This document shows, piece by piece, positions 1-7,826 of a stretch of 50,166 nt of DNA. This DNA comes from Akkermansia muciniphila (GTDB taxonomy: Bacteria > Verrucomicrobiota > Verrucomicrobiia > Limisphaerales > BJHT01), in NCBI GenBank assembly GCA_945861535.1, contig CAMAUZ010000060.1:1-50166 (forward strand), read 5' to 3'. How positions within the stretch are numbered: the first letter of the stretch is position 1; every line of letters starts with the position of its first letter. Under the pieces are notes generated by a model. It ran no database searches. It was not told where the DNA came from and worked only from the letters and a program-made list of their open reading frames with translations. The position numbers were made by a program, and so were the translations under genes.

Positions 1-318
1 CACGTCGAGCACGCGGCCATCGGCGTAAACCGCCGTGATGAGGAGGCCGTGCTCCTCGCGCGGGTCGGCGAGCGTGAGGGTGGAGGGTTGGACGAGCAGG
101 CGGACTGCAGGGGAGGGAGAAGACAGGAGTCGGGAGACAGGAGTCAGGACGGGAGCGGGCGCGGGTTCGGCGGCGGGAGCGGGGGAGGCCACAAGCGAGA
201 GAACGGCGACGAACGCGACGAGAAAACCGTGCGCTGAAACAAGGGCCGCGGAGGGGCGGGAGGGCCGAGGTTCAGGAGCGTGTGACACGGGGCGAGACTG
301 GATGTTGGTAACGGGCAT
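1..318 (-). CDS. Secreted protein with bacterial Ig-like domain, N-terminal part only
   Basis: The frame is open from an ATG at 318 down to the window edge, giving 106 residues with no stop, so the gene continues to the left. Residues 30-50 form a hydrophobic signal-peptide core ending in Ala-Ala, followed by a Pro/Ala/Ser-rich stretch. From about residue 74 the sequence reads like the first strands of a BIG2-type Ig fold, ending in YADGRVLDV. That order (signal peptide, then an Ig-like strand pair with the DGR-V-DV ending) is typical of the large DUF1549/DUF1553 cytochrome-linked secreted proteins of Planctomycetes and Verrucomicrobia. The link to that family is inference because only the first domain is visible. 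The start could lie slightly further downstream. Confidence 0.6.
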   Translation of the reverse strand, partial: MPVTNIQSRPVSHAPEPRPSRPSAALVSAHGFLVAFVAVLSLVASPAPAAEPAPAPVLTPVSRLLSSPSPAVRLLVQPSTLTLADPREEHGLLITAVYADGRVLDV

Positions 319-463
319 TTTTCGCCCGCAGGCGGGCGGGGAAAGCGACTCGCCCGTTGCAGGCAAGATTCAGAATCAAGCTCCGCCGGGGCGTGCTGCG
401 CGCGTCGCTAGCCTTTCCCCAAGCGAAACACACGCCGACATTCGACGCCCCAAACCATCGGGG

Positions 464-643
464 TCTGATCAAAAGTGGGTGAGGCCGGTGCGAAGGTAGG
501 GCGCGGCTGTCCTCAGCCCGCCGTCGTGCTGTCCGAGCACCCGTGGCATGGCCAGCGGCGGCGGGCTGAGGACAGCCCCGCCCTACCAGGGCCGTGAGGG
601 TAGCAGCGTCCTCGCCCCTCACTCTCACCCACTTTTAATCACA
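464..643. repeat. Palindromic intergenic element, family B, copy 1
   Basis: This is a nested inverted repeat. The outer arms are TGATCAAAAGTGGGTGA (from 466) and its imperfect complement ending near 643. The inner arms start GGTAGGGCGCGGCTGTCCTC (495) and end CTGAGGACAGCC...GCCCTACC (587). A second complete copy lies at 14594-14776 and an inner-arm-only copy at 30301-30379. No gene is seen in this gap. Confidence 0.8.
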
Positions 644-660
644 CCCTAACCATCGCCATG

Positions 661-850
661 CGCCCGAACGGAGCGGGTCAGGGCCGCGCGCAACGCGGCC
701 CTACCACGATGGCTTCGGTTCGGTAGGGACGCGTTGTGCGCGGCCGTAACCATTCCCCCGACCGACGCGCCCGCCGACGGATGACGCCCATCGCATTCCC
801 CACCCGCCCGAACGGGAAAAGGTCAGGGCCGCGCGCAACGCGTCCCTACC
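661..850. repeat. GGCCGCGCGCAACGC repeat cluster
   Basis: Two direct copies of a unit beginning CGCCCGAACG and ending in CAACGCG(G/T)CCCTACC lie at about 661-705 and 806-850, with an inverted copy (GGTAGGGACGCGTTG) at 721-735. The last copy runs into the kelch-protein gene and provides its TAG stop codon (848-846). Confidence 0.75.
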
Positions 851-1934
851 GGGGTTTTGCGCTCCAGACCTTGGTCGAGCGCACGCCGGGGCGTTGTTCG
901 CCACCGGGGATCACGATGCGGCCGTGCCATTCGGTGATTGCGGTGGTGACGAGACTGAACGGGACCGTCCCCGATGTTTTCCAGCGGTCCGTCCGGGGAT
1001 CGTAGGCGAGAACATCGCGGGGAAAACCTCGGTGCTCGGTGGGCGGCGTGCTCAGTTGCGCGCCATCGTCGCCGCCGAGCACGAGAAGTTGGCCGTCCAC
1101 CACCGGCGCGGGCGACGGCGCGGCGACGGCCACGCGCGGCAGGTCGGCAAGACGACGCCAACCTTCGCCCGGCGTGTAGCGATAGGCGTCGCGCAGCAAT
1201 TCGCGCACGGGTTTGCCGTCCGCTCCCGCCTTCAGCGCGGTGCCGCTGAAAAGAAAAAGCGACCCCGCGTGCGCGCCGGCCGTCGCCAACATGCGGCCGG
1301 GACCGGGCCATGTCGGCAGCTCGGTCCAGTCCGCGTCCGGCCGCGCCAGCTCGAGCGCGAGAACGGTGCGCGTCGCGACGGTGGCGAGCGGTGTCTCGAT
1401 GCCACCGAGCACGTAGAGCGTGTCGCCGAGCACCACGCCGCAGGCATTGGCAAGCGGGCGTGGCAGCGCGGGCAACTCAGAGAATTTCAGCGCACCCTCG
1501 CGCCACTCGATGCGAAACACCTCGGTGCGATGCCCGCGTTCGTCGCTGCCGCCCGCGCAGATTACGCCGTCACGAAACGTCACCGACACGCCGTAGCCGA
1601 GCGGGCGTGGGAGGTGGCCCGCTCGCCGCCACGCGCCGTCGGTTTTTTCGAGGACAAAAACGGAGTCGTGCCAAATCTTCGTCCCGCCTTCCCACGGCTT
1701 CTTTCCGGGAAAATTCGCGCCGCCGCCCACGAGCAACGCGCCGCCGCTGGTGCCGGCCAGCGAACCGGCGAACCCTTCGCGGTCAGGAATGCTCGGCAGC
1801 GCGGTCCATTCGGGCGGCGGGGTGGGATGGGGCGTTGGGTCCGCGGCCCGCGTGTCGGTCGCGATGAACAATGCCAGCGCGGCGATGGTGAGTGAAAGTG
1901 GGGTGGCGAAGGTGGCGAAAGTGGCGAGTTTCAT
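846..1934 (-). CDS. Secreted kelch-repeat protein, NanM-like (cyclically permuted mutarotase type)
   Basis: The product is 362 residues with a signal peptide (residues 1 to about 30, ending TRAAD). Six kelch blades can be followed by their Gly-Gly turns: LLVGGGANFPG near 65-75, then VICAGGS, LYVLGGIE, LFLFSGT, LLVLGGDDG and IVIPGGEQ. The opening phrase around WTALPSIPDREGFAG and the ANFPGKKPWEGG block match bacterial kelch proteins annotated as N-acetylneuraminate epimerase/mutarotase relatives, which act in the periplasm on sialic acid. I chose the ATG at 1934 because the signal peptide starts there; the frame is open further upstream but without export features. The substrate is not proven. 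The TAG stop lies in a repeat copy, so the last few residues may be repeat-derived. Confidence 0.8.
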   Translation of the reverse strand: MKLATFATFATPLSLTIAALALFIATDTRAADPTPHPTPPPEWTALPSIPDREGFAGSLAGTSGGALLVGGGANFPGKKPWEGGTKIWHDSVFVLEKTDGAWRRAGHLPRPLGYGVSVTFRDGVICAGGSDERGHRTEVFRIEWREGALKFSELPALPRPLANACGVVLGDTLYVLGGIETPLATVATRTVLALELARPDADWTELPTWPGPGRMLATAGAHAGSLFLFSGTALKAGADGKPVRELLRDAYRYTPGEGWRRLADLPRVAVAAPSPAPVVDGQLLVLGGDDGAQLSTPPTEHRGFPRDVLAYDPRTDRWKTSGTVPFSLVTTAITEWHGRIVIPGGEQRPGVRSTKVWSAKPR

Positions 1935-2157
1935 GCGGTGGATTGGCGGCGACGCTACCGGTTGCGCGGTGGTGAGCGAGGCGAATTGCAGAGCGACGAC
2001 GCGCGGCGGGAGCGCGCCGAGGGCAGGAACAGGAGCGCACGCGGCCCGCGTGCTGGTTTGGGCGGCCCGCCCAAACCATCGTGTCCCGGTCTGCATTTTC
2101 TTCCGCGCGAGAAGGTTGGTGGCACGAAGTTTTCGGCGGGCCGCCGAAAACTGCACG

Positions 2158-2245
2158 CCAGCGGCGTGCGCTACCCAGAGGCGGGCGGGGACTGCCCGCG
2201 TCCAGCGGCGTGCGCTACCCAGAGGCGGGCGGGGACTGCCCGCGT
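2158..2245. repeat. Perfect 44-bp tandem duplication
   Basis: Two adjacent identical 44-bp units (2158-2201 and 2202-2245) begin CCAGCGGCGTGCGCTACCC and end GACTGCCCGCGT. They lie between two same-strand genes. The rest of the 1935-2260 gap holds short inverted repeats (for example TTTTCGGCGGGCC/GGCCGCCGAAAA at 2130-2150) and no gene that I can support. Confidence 0.9.
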
Positions 2246-2260
2246 CCACCCGCATCCGCC

Positions 2261-3184
2261 TTACGGTTTCTTCACGGTCAACCATCCCTGGCTGCGCATC
2301 CATTCCTCGGCGCGTTTGGGCCAGGCGGTCACCGGCAGCTCGGTCGGGCGCAGGCCGTAGCCGTGGCCGCCTTTCGGATACAGGTGGAGTTCGGCCGGGA
2401 CCTTCGCGTTCTTCAACGCGAGATAATAGAAGAGGCTTGATTCCACCCGCACGGCGTCGTCCTGCGTTTGCACCAGGAAGCTCGGCGGGGTGTTGGTGGT
2501 GATCGTCAGTTCGGGAGAAATTTTGTCGCCCTGCTCCTTCACCGTGAGATACGCGGGATAAACCAGCACGGCGAAATCGGGGCGGCAACTGACTTTGTCC
2601 GTGTCGTCCTGCGGTTCGTAGGCGCGCTGGCCGAACTGCGTGGAGGCCGTGGCGACAAGATGCCCGCCGGCCGAGAAACCGAGCACGCCGATCCGTTGCG
2701 GATCAATGCCCCACTCGCCGGCGCGCTGGCGCACGACGCTGATGGCGCGCTGGACGTCCTGCAACGGCGCGGTGTGTTTTTCGAGGCCCTTGCGGCGCGG
2801 GACGCGATATTTCAGCAGGATGCCCGTGACCCCGATGGAATTGAGCCACTCGCAGACTTCGCTGCCCTCAAGGTCCAGCGCGAGAATGTTGTAGCCACCG
2901 CCCGGACAGACCACGACCGCCGCGCCGGTGTTCTTATCCTTCGGCGGCAGATGCACGCTGAAGCTCGGGGTCGAGACGTTGCCGAGCCGGATCAGCGGCC
3001 GGCCGGCGATCTTGCCATCCTTGGCGGAGGTCATGTCTTTCTCCTCACCGAGGCCGCCGGTTTCGCCCGGCACGGTCTTGGGCCAGAGCGGCGTAAAGGT
3101 GCCGAGATCGGCGGCGGGGACTGACACGGATTGGAAGGCGGTGGACATGGCGATCAATGAAGTAAGCAACCGGATTAATTTCAT
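2261..3184 (-). CDS. Secreted alpha/beta-hydrolase, acetyl-xylan-esterase/BD-FAE type
   Basis: The product is 307 residues with a signal peptide (1 to about 25, cleavage after VPAA). The oxyanion region CPGGGYN lies at 93-99, the nucleophile elbow GFSAGG gives Ser171, the acid is the Asp pair at 242-243 (QDDAV), and the catalytic His is 274 (GGHGYG). This order is that of the carbohydrate esterase/lipase family that deacylates plant polysaccharides. The exact substrate is inference. An ATG at 3193 (MDGMKL) is an alternative start. It is separated from the kelch gene by the tandem duplication but points the same way. Confidence 0.85.
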   Translation of the reverse strand: MKLIRLLTSLIAMSTAFQSVSVPAADLGTFTPLWPKTVPGETGGLGEEKDMTSAKDGKIAGRPLIRLGNVSTPSFSVHLPPKDKNTGAAVVVCPGGGYNILALDLEGSEVCEWLNSIGVTGILLKYRVPRRKGLEKHTAPLQDVQRAISVVRQRAGEWGIDPQRIGVLGFSAGGHLVATASTQFGQRAYEPQDDTDKVSCRPDFAVLVYPAYLTVKEQGDKISPELTITTNTPPSFLVQTQDDAVRVESSLFYYLALKNAKVPAELHLYPKGGHGYGLRPTELPVTAWPKRAEEWMRSQGWLTVKKP

Positions 3185-3289
3185 GCCGTCCATCCAACCC
3201 GAACCGCCGCGTGGGATGCAAAGCAATCCGCGGCGCGGAAACCTTGCGGTGGCAATTAGCCGTATCCATGCGCTGGGAACCGATGAGAG

Positions 3290-3648
3290 AACCACGAGAC
3301 ACGAGGAACACAGAGCTGCGGAGCCGCAACCAAGGCGCGCGGCTGTGTCCGCCGAGGACCAGCCGCAGCGGCCCCGAAACCTCGCAGCCACCCTTTGGAA
3401 TCCGAGGCGTCCATTGCGGTCAACCTGCTGCGGCTGGTGCTCCGCGCACACAGCCGCGCTCCGGGAAAAAAGCCTCGCGGGGCGGGCGGATTTCGGCGCG
3501 CGGGCGGTCCCCGCCCACAGCGGCTCCGAAGCTGCGACGACGCCAGATAATCTCCGCACTCCGGCTCCGACGTTGCCGCTGCGGCCGGGACGACTGCGCT
3601 CCTTGGGTTGCGACTCTGCCGCCCGGTGTTCCTCGCGTCTCGGTGGTC
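3290..3648. repeat. Long nested inverted repeat, about 360 bp
   Basis: The outer arms (3290-3337 and 3601-3648) share GAGGAACAC and GCAACC-AAGG blocks. The inner arms (3334-3370 and 3427-3465) share GCGGCTG, CCAGCCGCAG and ACACAGCCGCG blocks. It fills most of the gap upstream of the secreted hydrolase. Beyond it, 3650-3875 is more AT-rich and holds an AAGGAGG at 3839-3845 that is too far from the next ATG to be its ribosome binding site. Confidence 0.7.
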
Positions 3649-3875
3649 AAACAATTTGGTTCGGCTAAATAGTTACGGATAAGGTCTAAATACGAAAGGT
3701 AAGGAATTTACCGTTGCTTGCCTTGTCCAGCTCCCCGCCCCGCAGCCTATCCCGAGTGTCTCAGAATGAGACAAAGTGAAAATACTCTGTCCCGCGATTT
3801 GCTCCCCCGACCAAGTGTGCTAACCTGCTCCAGTCCTGAAGGAGGACTCAGGGAATCACCCCGGCAAATCGTACC

Positions 3876-5222
3876 ATGTTAATTATGAAACTATCTCGTT
3901 GTGTGGAAAAACTCCGCTCCCCCATGTTTGGCCTCATGTTCGGTGCGCTGGCATTAGGCGGCTCGGCTCACTCGGCCAAGGCTCTCGACGTCCAGGGGTG
4001 TGTCAAACTTGACGGCAAACTTACCCAAGGTGTGAAAGTCGAAGCCTTCGACAGCCGCACCTGCACCTCGCTTCTGAGCACCACCACCGATGCCAACGGT
4101 GACTTTGTTCTCTGGACCGCCGCCGGTCGCAATGAAGACCTCTACCTCCAATACACCGCGCCCGATGGTTGCATCGAGATCGTGGACAACGCCACCGTCC
4201 GCTGCAGCATTGTCACCACGCCCGGTGATCCCCGGCTGGGCTGGGTCGCGCTGTGCATTGACATGAAATGCGCCTGCGTTCCCTGCACCACCGGCGTCGC
4301 CAAGGTCGTCCTGCAATACCTCGGCACCTCCGAACAAGTCATCGGGGCCTGGGCCACTACCTCCAACGGCAGCAAATCCGCGTCCAAAGGATCGAAGGCC
4401 AAAGGCTCCAAAGGCACGGCCACCAAGCCCGGCTCCAAACCCGGCTCCAAGCCCGGCTCCAAACCCGCAGCCACGCCGGCCACGCCGCTCTTCTGCGCCC
4501 CGGTCCAGCCGTGCACCACGTTCACCATCGTCGCGCCCACCACCACGGTCTCAGGCAAAGGTAGCAAGAGCACCAAGGTCGGGAGCAAAGGGAGCAAAGG
4601 CAGCAAAGGCGCCAAGAGCGGTAGCAAAAGCAGCGGCTCCAAAGGCTCCATGACCGGCCTCACGCTCTTCGTCGGCAACAACGTCAACACCCGCCTCGAC
4701 CTGAGCTGCAATGGCGGGGTCACCAACGGCCAGGTCATCGGCATGTTCAAGGTCATCCGCATGGAGAATGCCGCCGGCCAGCGCCTCTGCCCGACGCCCA
4801 AGAAGCCCCGGGGCGGCAATTGCATCACCAGCGGCAAGCCCAACCAGATCACCTTCCAATACCGGGGCGGCAACTGCAGCACGGCCGTCAATTCCCAGCC
4901 CCGCGGCACGAAGTATAACTGCGCGGATTCCGGTGCGATCGCCCCCGGCCCCGTGCGCATCGTGATCTCCTCCAGCGCCACGCCGACAACCACCGGCTTC
5001 TTCGCTGGCAACGTCAACCCCGGCGCCACCTTCGTCGTCCGCGCTGGCGGCGCCGGCGCCAAGTGCAGAACGGGCAGTTTCAGTTCCAACACCTACGCCT
5101 ACATCTACTCCTGCGGCGTGCTGGTGGAACGCATCCAGATCCACACTTCCTGCTCCGCCCCGCTCATCCCGGGCGAGACCTTTGGGGCGCTCAAACTCGT
5201 CACCTACGCCATCGTGCCGTAA
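3876..5222 (+). CDS. Secreted Cys-rich protein with Gly-Ser-Lys tracts
   Basis: The product is 448 residues. A signal peptide (about 1-36) ends SAKA. Residues 37-130 resemble a carboxypeptidase-regulatory/CNA-B-like beta-sandwich (VKLDGKLTQGVKVEAFD then DANGDFVLWTA). Two low-complexity tracts of GSK/GSKP units cover about 164-197 and 227-258. The C-terminal 325-448 holds ITFQYRGGNCS and IQIHTSCSAPLIPGETFG, which fit the DUF7467-type domain of secreted proteins. There are many cysteines, consistent with extracytoplasmic disulfides. It is transcribed alone and ends in a strong terminator. A second ATG at 3885 is an equally good start. Function is unknown. The cationic tracts could bind anionic polymers, DNA or a matrix, which is speculation. 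Confidence 0.75.
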   Translation: MLIMKLSRCVEKLRSPMFGLMFGALALGGSAHSAKALDVQGCVKLDGKLTQGVKVEAFDSRTCTSLLSTTTDANGDFVLWTAAGRNEDLYLQYTAPDGCIEIVDNATVRCSIVTTPGDPRLGWVALCIDMKCACVPCTTGVAKVVLQYLGTSEQVIGAWATTSNGSKSASKGSKAKGSKGTATKPGSKPGSKPGSKPAATPATPLFCAPVQPCTTFTIVAPTTTVSGKGSKSTKVGSKGSKGSKGAKSGSKSSGSKGSMTGLTLFVGNNVNTRLDLSCNGGVTNGQVIGMFKVIRMENAAGQRLCPTPKKPRGGNCITSGKPNQITFQYRGGNCSTAVNSQPRGTKYNCADSGAIAPGPVRIVISSSATPTTTGFFAGNVNPGATFVVRAGGAGAKCRTGSFSSNTYAYIYSCGVLVERIQIHTSCSAPLIPGETFGALKLVTYAIVP

Positions 5223-5245
5223 TCCGGCCTGACACTCAGTCGCAC

Positions 5246-5278
5246 GGCGGGCAGTCACCTGACTGCCCGCCTTTTTTT
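5246..5278 (+). terminator. Rho-independent terminator of the Gly-Ser-Lys protein gene
   Basis: A perfect 11-bp stem (GGCGGGCAGTC, 5246-5256, pairs with 5261-5271) closes a 4-base loop and is followed by seven T. It lies 24 bases after the stop codon. Confidence 0.93.
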
Positions 5279-5302
5279 GTAGGGCGATTGGCGATCCCCA
5301 TC

Positions 5303-5398
5303 TTGTAGAAGACGACGTAAGGAGACTCTGACCTTCTTCTCCCTTACCGCGCCGCTCCCGAGGAAAAGGTTAGAGTCTCCTAACGTCGTCTCCTACAA
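5303..5398. repeat. Inverted repeat family F, copy 1
   Basis: The arms TTGTAGAAGACGACGTAAGG (5303-5322) and its near-complement CCTAACGTCGTCTCCTACAA (5379-5398), with AGACTCTGACC/GGTTAGAGTCT inside them, form a long hairpin. A related copy is at 11222-11314. Confidence 0.85.
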
Positions 5399-5572
5399 AG
5401 ACTCGCGGCCTTTTTCCAATTTCGGCGTCACCGTCTTCAGCACCGGCTTGGTGGCATCCAATCCCAACGATAGAAATCCGGAGCGATAGAGCGCACCGGC
5501 ACAGACCAGGAAAACATTTCGCTGCCCTGACTCGCCGCTGGTGCCCACGGCCAGCAACCAGAGCAGTCTCGC
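5399..5572 (-). other. Possible coding remnant downstream of the MFS gene
   Basis: On the minus strand, directly after the MFS stop codon, about 58 codons stay open and read like protein (NVFLVCAGALYRSGFLSLGL, then DATKPVLKTVTPKLEKG) before a TAG inside the family F repeat. No convincing start codon or ribosome binding site is present. It could be the tail of a lost gene. I do not recognise the family. Confidence 0.25.
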
Positions 5573-6880
5573 TCAAGCCGCCCGCGGCTCGTCCTTCACA
5601 ATTTTGTCCTCGGCATTGATACCGAACGCGGCAATGCCCGAGAGGACAAAGCTCGCGGCGCAGACCATCAACGCTTCGTGCCAGTCCCCGTTGGTATCGA
5701 ACGTCGTGTTGACCCACGGCAGCAGCCCCGCCGTCAGGGCTGCTCCCAGATTGCCCCACATGTTGCCCCATCCGAGCACCGTGCCGACGTGCCGCCCGCC
5801 CACGTCCTGATTGTACGCCCAGACCGCCGGGATACCCATGTCCGTCGTGAACGAGACCAACGCGAACGCCGCCACCACCAGCCACGGCTCCGAGAACGCA
5901 AACGAAATCAAGTACGCCCCCGCCGCCAGAAAGCGCGTCGTCACCATCGGAATCAACCGTCCGCGTCGCACCCCGAAACGCCGCGTCGTGTAATCCGTAA
6001 ACCAGCCGCCGGTCAGCATTCCCGCCATCCCAAGAATCAGCACAATCCCGACCATCTTCACATTCGTGCGGTCATCCACCTTGTGAACTTCCTTCAAATA
6101 AGTCGGCAGCCAGGTGATGAGAAACGCCCAACCAATGTTGGTCCCCCATTGGAAGAGACAGTTCATCCACATGCTGCGATTGCGGACGAGTGACATGATG
6201 GGCAGCCCGCGGACCTCCCGGGTCGAGGCGTTGGCGGGCGGCACTCCCGCGTTGATCAGTTCGCGCTCGGCCGCATTGCACCACGGATGTTCCGTGGGCC
6301 GCTCGCGAAACACGACGTAGAACAGCACCGCCACCAGGATGCCCGCCACGCCAAAAATCCACCCCGCCCAGCGCCAGTTGCCGAAATAGCTGATCACCGC
6401 CAGCGTCAACGCCCCCGCCGCCGCTCCGCCGAGCCGCCCGCCGAACGACACCACGCTGCTCGCGGTGCCGCGCACCGCCAACGGAATCCACCGGCTCAGC
6501 AACCCGGCGCTGGTCGGATACGCCCCCGCCTCCGCGATCCCGCAGCCCAGCCGCCACAACAACAGGCTCGTCAACCCCGTCGCGAAACCCGTCAGCACCG
6601 TGAACCCCGACCACAGCGCAATGTAGAGCGCCATCAACGCCCGCGCGCCAAAGCGGTCGCTCAACCAACCCGCTGGCACCTGCGAGAGCGCATACGCAAA
6701 GAAAAACGCGCTCTGCACCTGCCCCATCTGCTCTTTCGTGAAGCCAAACTGCAGTTTGAACGACTCGGTCTTCACGATCTCCGCCATGCACACGCGATCG
6801 AGGTACATCAGAAACGCCACCACGGTCGTGACAAAGACGATGGCGTAGCGGATGCGGGTGGGTTGGGTGACAGCAGTCAT
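5573..6880 (-). CDS. MFS transporter, anion:cation symporter (hexuronate/phthalate) type
   Basis: The product is 435 residues with about 12 hydrophobic segments. The first helix carries FLMYLDRVCMAEI, and the loop 2-3 signature GWLSDRFGAR follows at about 71-80. GIAEAGAYPTSAGLLSRWIP in helix 4 is characteristic of the ACS family (ExuT, GarP, phthalate permeases). These proteins import organic anions such as hexuronates or glucarate by proton or sodium symport across the inner membrane. It is a single gene flanked by repeats, so the substrate cannot be told from context. The surrounding sugar-related genes make a sugar acid plausible. Confidence 0.85.
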   Translation of the reverse strand: MTAVTQPTRIRYAIVFVTTVVAFLMYLDRVCMAEIVKTESFKLQFGFTKEQMGQVQSAFFFAYALSQVPAGWLSDRFGARALMALYIALWSGFTVLTGFATGLTSLLLWRLGCGIAEAGAYPTSAGLLSRWIPLAVRGTASSVVSFGGRLGGAAAGALTLAVISYFGNWRWAGWIFGVAGILVAVLFYVVFRERPTEHPWCNAAERELINAGVPPANASTREVRGLPIMSLVRNRSMWMNCLFQWGTNIGWAFLITWLPTYLKEVHKVDDRTNVKMVGIVLILGMAGMLTGGWFTDYTTRRFGVRRGRLIPMVTTRFLAAGAYLISFAFSEPWLVVAAFALVSFTTDMGIPAVWAYNQDVGGRHVGTVLGWGNMWGNLGAALTAGLLPWVNTTFDTNGDWHEALMVCAASFVLSGIAAFGINAEDKIVKDEPRAA

Positions 6881-7000
6881 AAAGTTTTTAGCCGACTAAA
6901 ACCGACGCGGACCGGCAGTCGTGCGAGGCCGCGGTGCCGAGGGTCGCGCAGGGTTGTGCCAGACCATTTCCCGCCGGGCGAGCGCGAAAGCGCGAACGGA

Positions 7001-7132
7001 AGCTCAAAGTTCAAAGCTCCAAGCTCAAGGGAACCTCCAAGAACCAAGCAGCAGTCGAACCGGAAATGAAATGCCCCTTGGCCCTTGAATCTTGGCCCTT
7101 CCCTTGAGCTTTGAACTTTGAGCTTTGAACTT
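7001..7132. repeat. Heptamer-type repeat (GAGCTTT/GAACTTT), inverted pair
   Basis: AGCTCAAAGTTCAAAGCTCC (7001-7020) and the opposite-strand version CCCTTGAGCTTTGAACTTTG (7101-7120) flank CTTGGCCCTTGAATCTTGGC. The same words recur at 14804-14836, 19128-19177, 19584-19637, 22182-22230 and 36955-36970. The rest of 6881-7217 holds no gene. Confidence 0.8.
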
Positions 7133-7217
7133 GCTCCCCCCTTGCGGAAAACCCGCAACGCACAGTTGCCCCCGCCAAACCACCTGTGTAGTTTCGCGTC
7201 CCTTGAACTGGTTCAAA

Positions 7218-7823
7218 ATGAGCAACAAAACTGAGCAGACGGACGTATCCACCGAAACGCCGAACCCTGCGCCCGCCGCCGATGCGGCCGGTGCCGGCGC
7301 GGCCCCCAACTCCAATTCCCCCGGCGCCGCCGACCCCAGCCTGACCCCCGAGCAGTTGCAGGAACTCCGCGCCAAAGCCGCCAAGGCCGACGAACACTGG
7401 GACCGCTACGTCCGCCAGACCGCCGACTTCGACAACTTCAAAAAACGCGCCGCCCGCGAACGCCAGGAAGCTTCCAAATCCGCCAACGAATCGCTCCTCG
7501 GCAAACTCATTCCCGTGCTCGACAACTTCGACATGGCCATCGCCGCCGCCAACAGCGCGCAGGCCGCCTCCGTCGAAGCGCTCAAAACCGGCGTCGCGAT
7601 GATCCACAGCCAGTTCAAATCCGCCGTCGCCGACGCGGGCCTCGAGGAAATCGACGCCACCGGCCAGCCCTTCGATCCCAACCTCCACGAGGCCGTCTCG
7701 CAGGTTGCCTCCGACACCGTCCCCGAGGGCCACGTCCTCCAGCAATTGCGCAAAGGCTACCGCTTCCGCGACCGTCTCCTCCGCCCCGCGACCGTTATTG
7801 TTTCCCAGAAGCCCGCCGCCTGA
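7218..7823 (+). CDS. grpE: Nucleotide exchange factor GrpE
   Basis: The product is 201 residues, the normal length. The N-terminal 45 residues are a disordered Ala/Pro/Asn-rich tail, followed by the long dimerising helix (LQELRAKAAKADEHWDRYVR, then TADFDNFKKRAARE). The C-terminal beta domain includes NLHEAVSQV and the final RPATVIVS. GrpE releases ADP from DnaK in the cytoplasmic chaperone cycle. I chose the ATG at 7218 (MSNKTEQ); the open frame upstream runs into repeat DNA. It sits 3 bases before dnaJ, so both are co-transcribed. No CIRCE-type operator is visible upstream. Confidence 0.96.
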   Translation: MSNKTEQTDVSTETPNPAPAADAAGAGAAPNSNSPGAADPSLTPEQLQELRAKAAKADEHWDRYVRQTADFDNFKKRAARERQEASKSANESLLGKLIPVLDNFDMAIAAANSAQAASVEALKTGVAMIHSQFKSAVADAGLEEIDATGQPFDPNLHEAVSQVASDTVPEGHVLQQLRKGYRFRDRLLRPATVIVSQKPAA

Positions 7824-7826
7824 CCT

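Noticed and set aside
3839-3845. AAGGAGG as ribosome binding site of the Gly-Ser-Lys protein
   Set aside because: It lies 30 bases before the ATG, and no alternative in-frame start exists at the proper distance.
5370-5885. A 171-codon minus-strand frame overlapping the MFS 3' end
   Set aside because: It is out of frame with the MFS protein and low-complexity over the conserved part; only the stretch after the MFS stop, in another frame, looks coding-like.
7143-7217. A sigma-70 promoter (TTGCCC-17-TAGTTT) upstream of grpE
   Set aside because: Only three of six bases match at each box; too weak to annotate.
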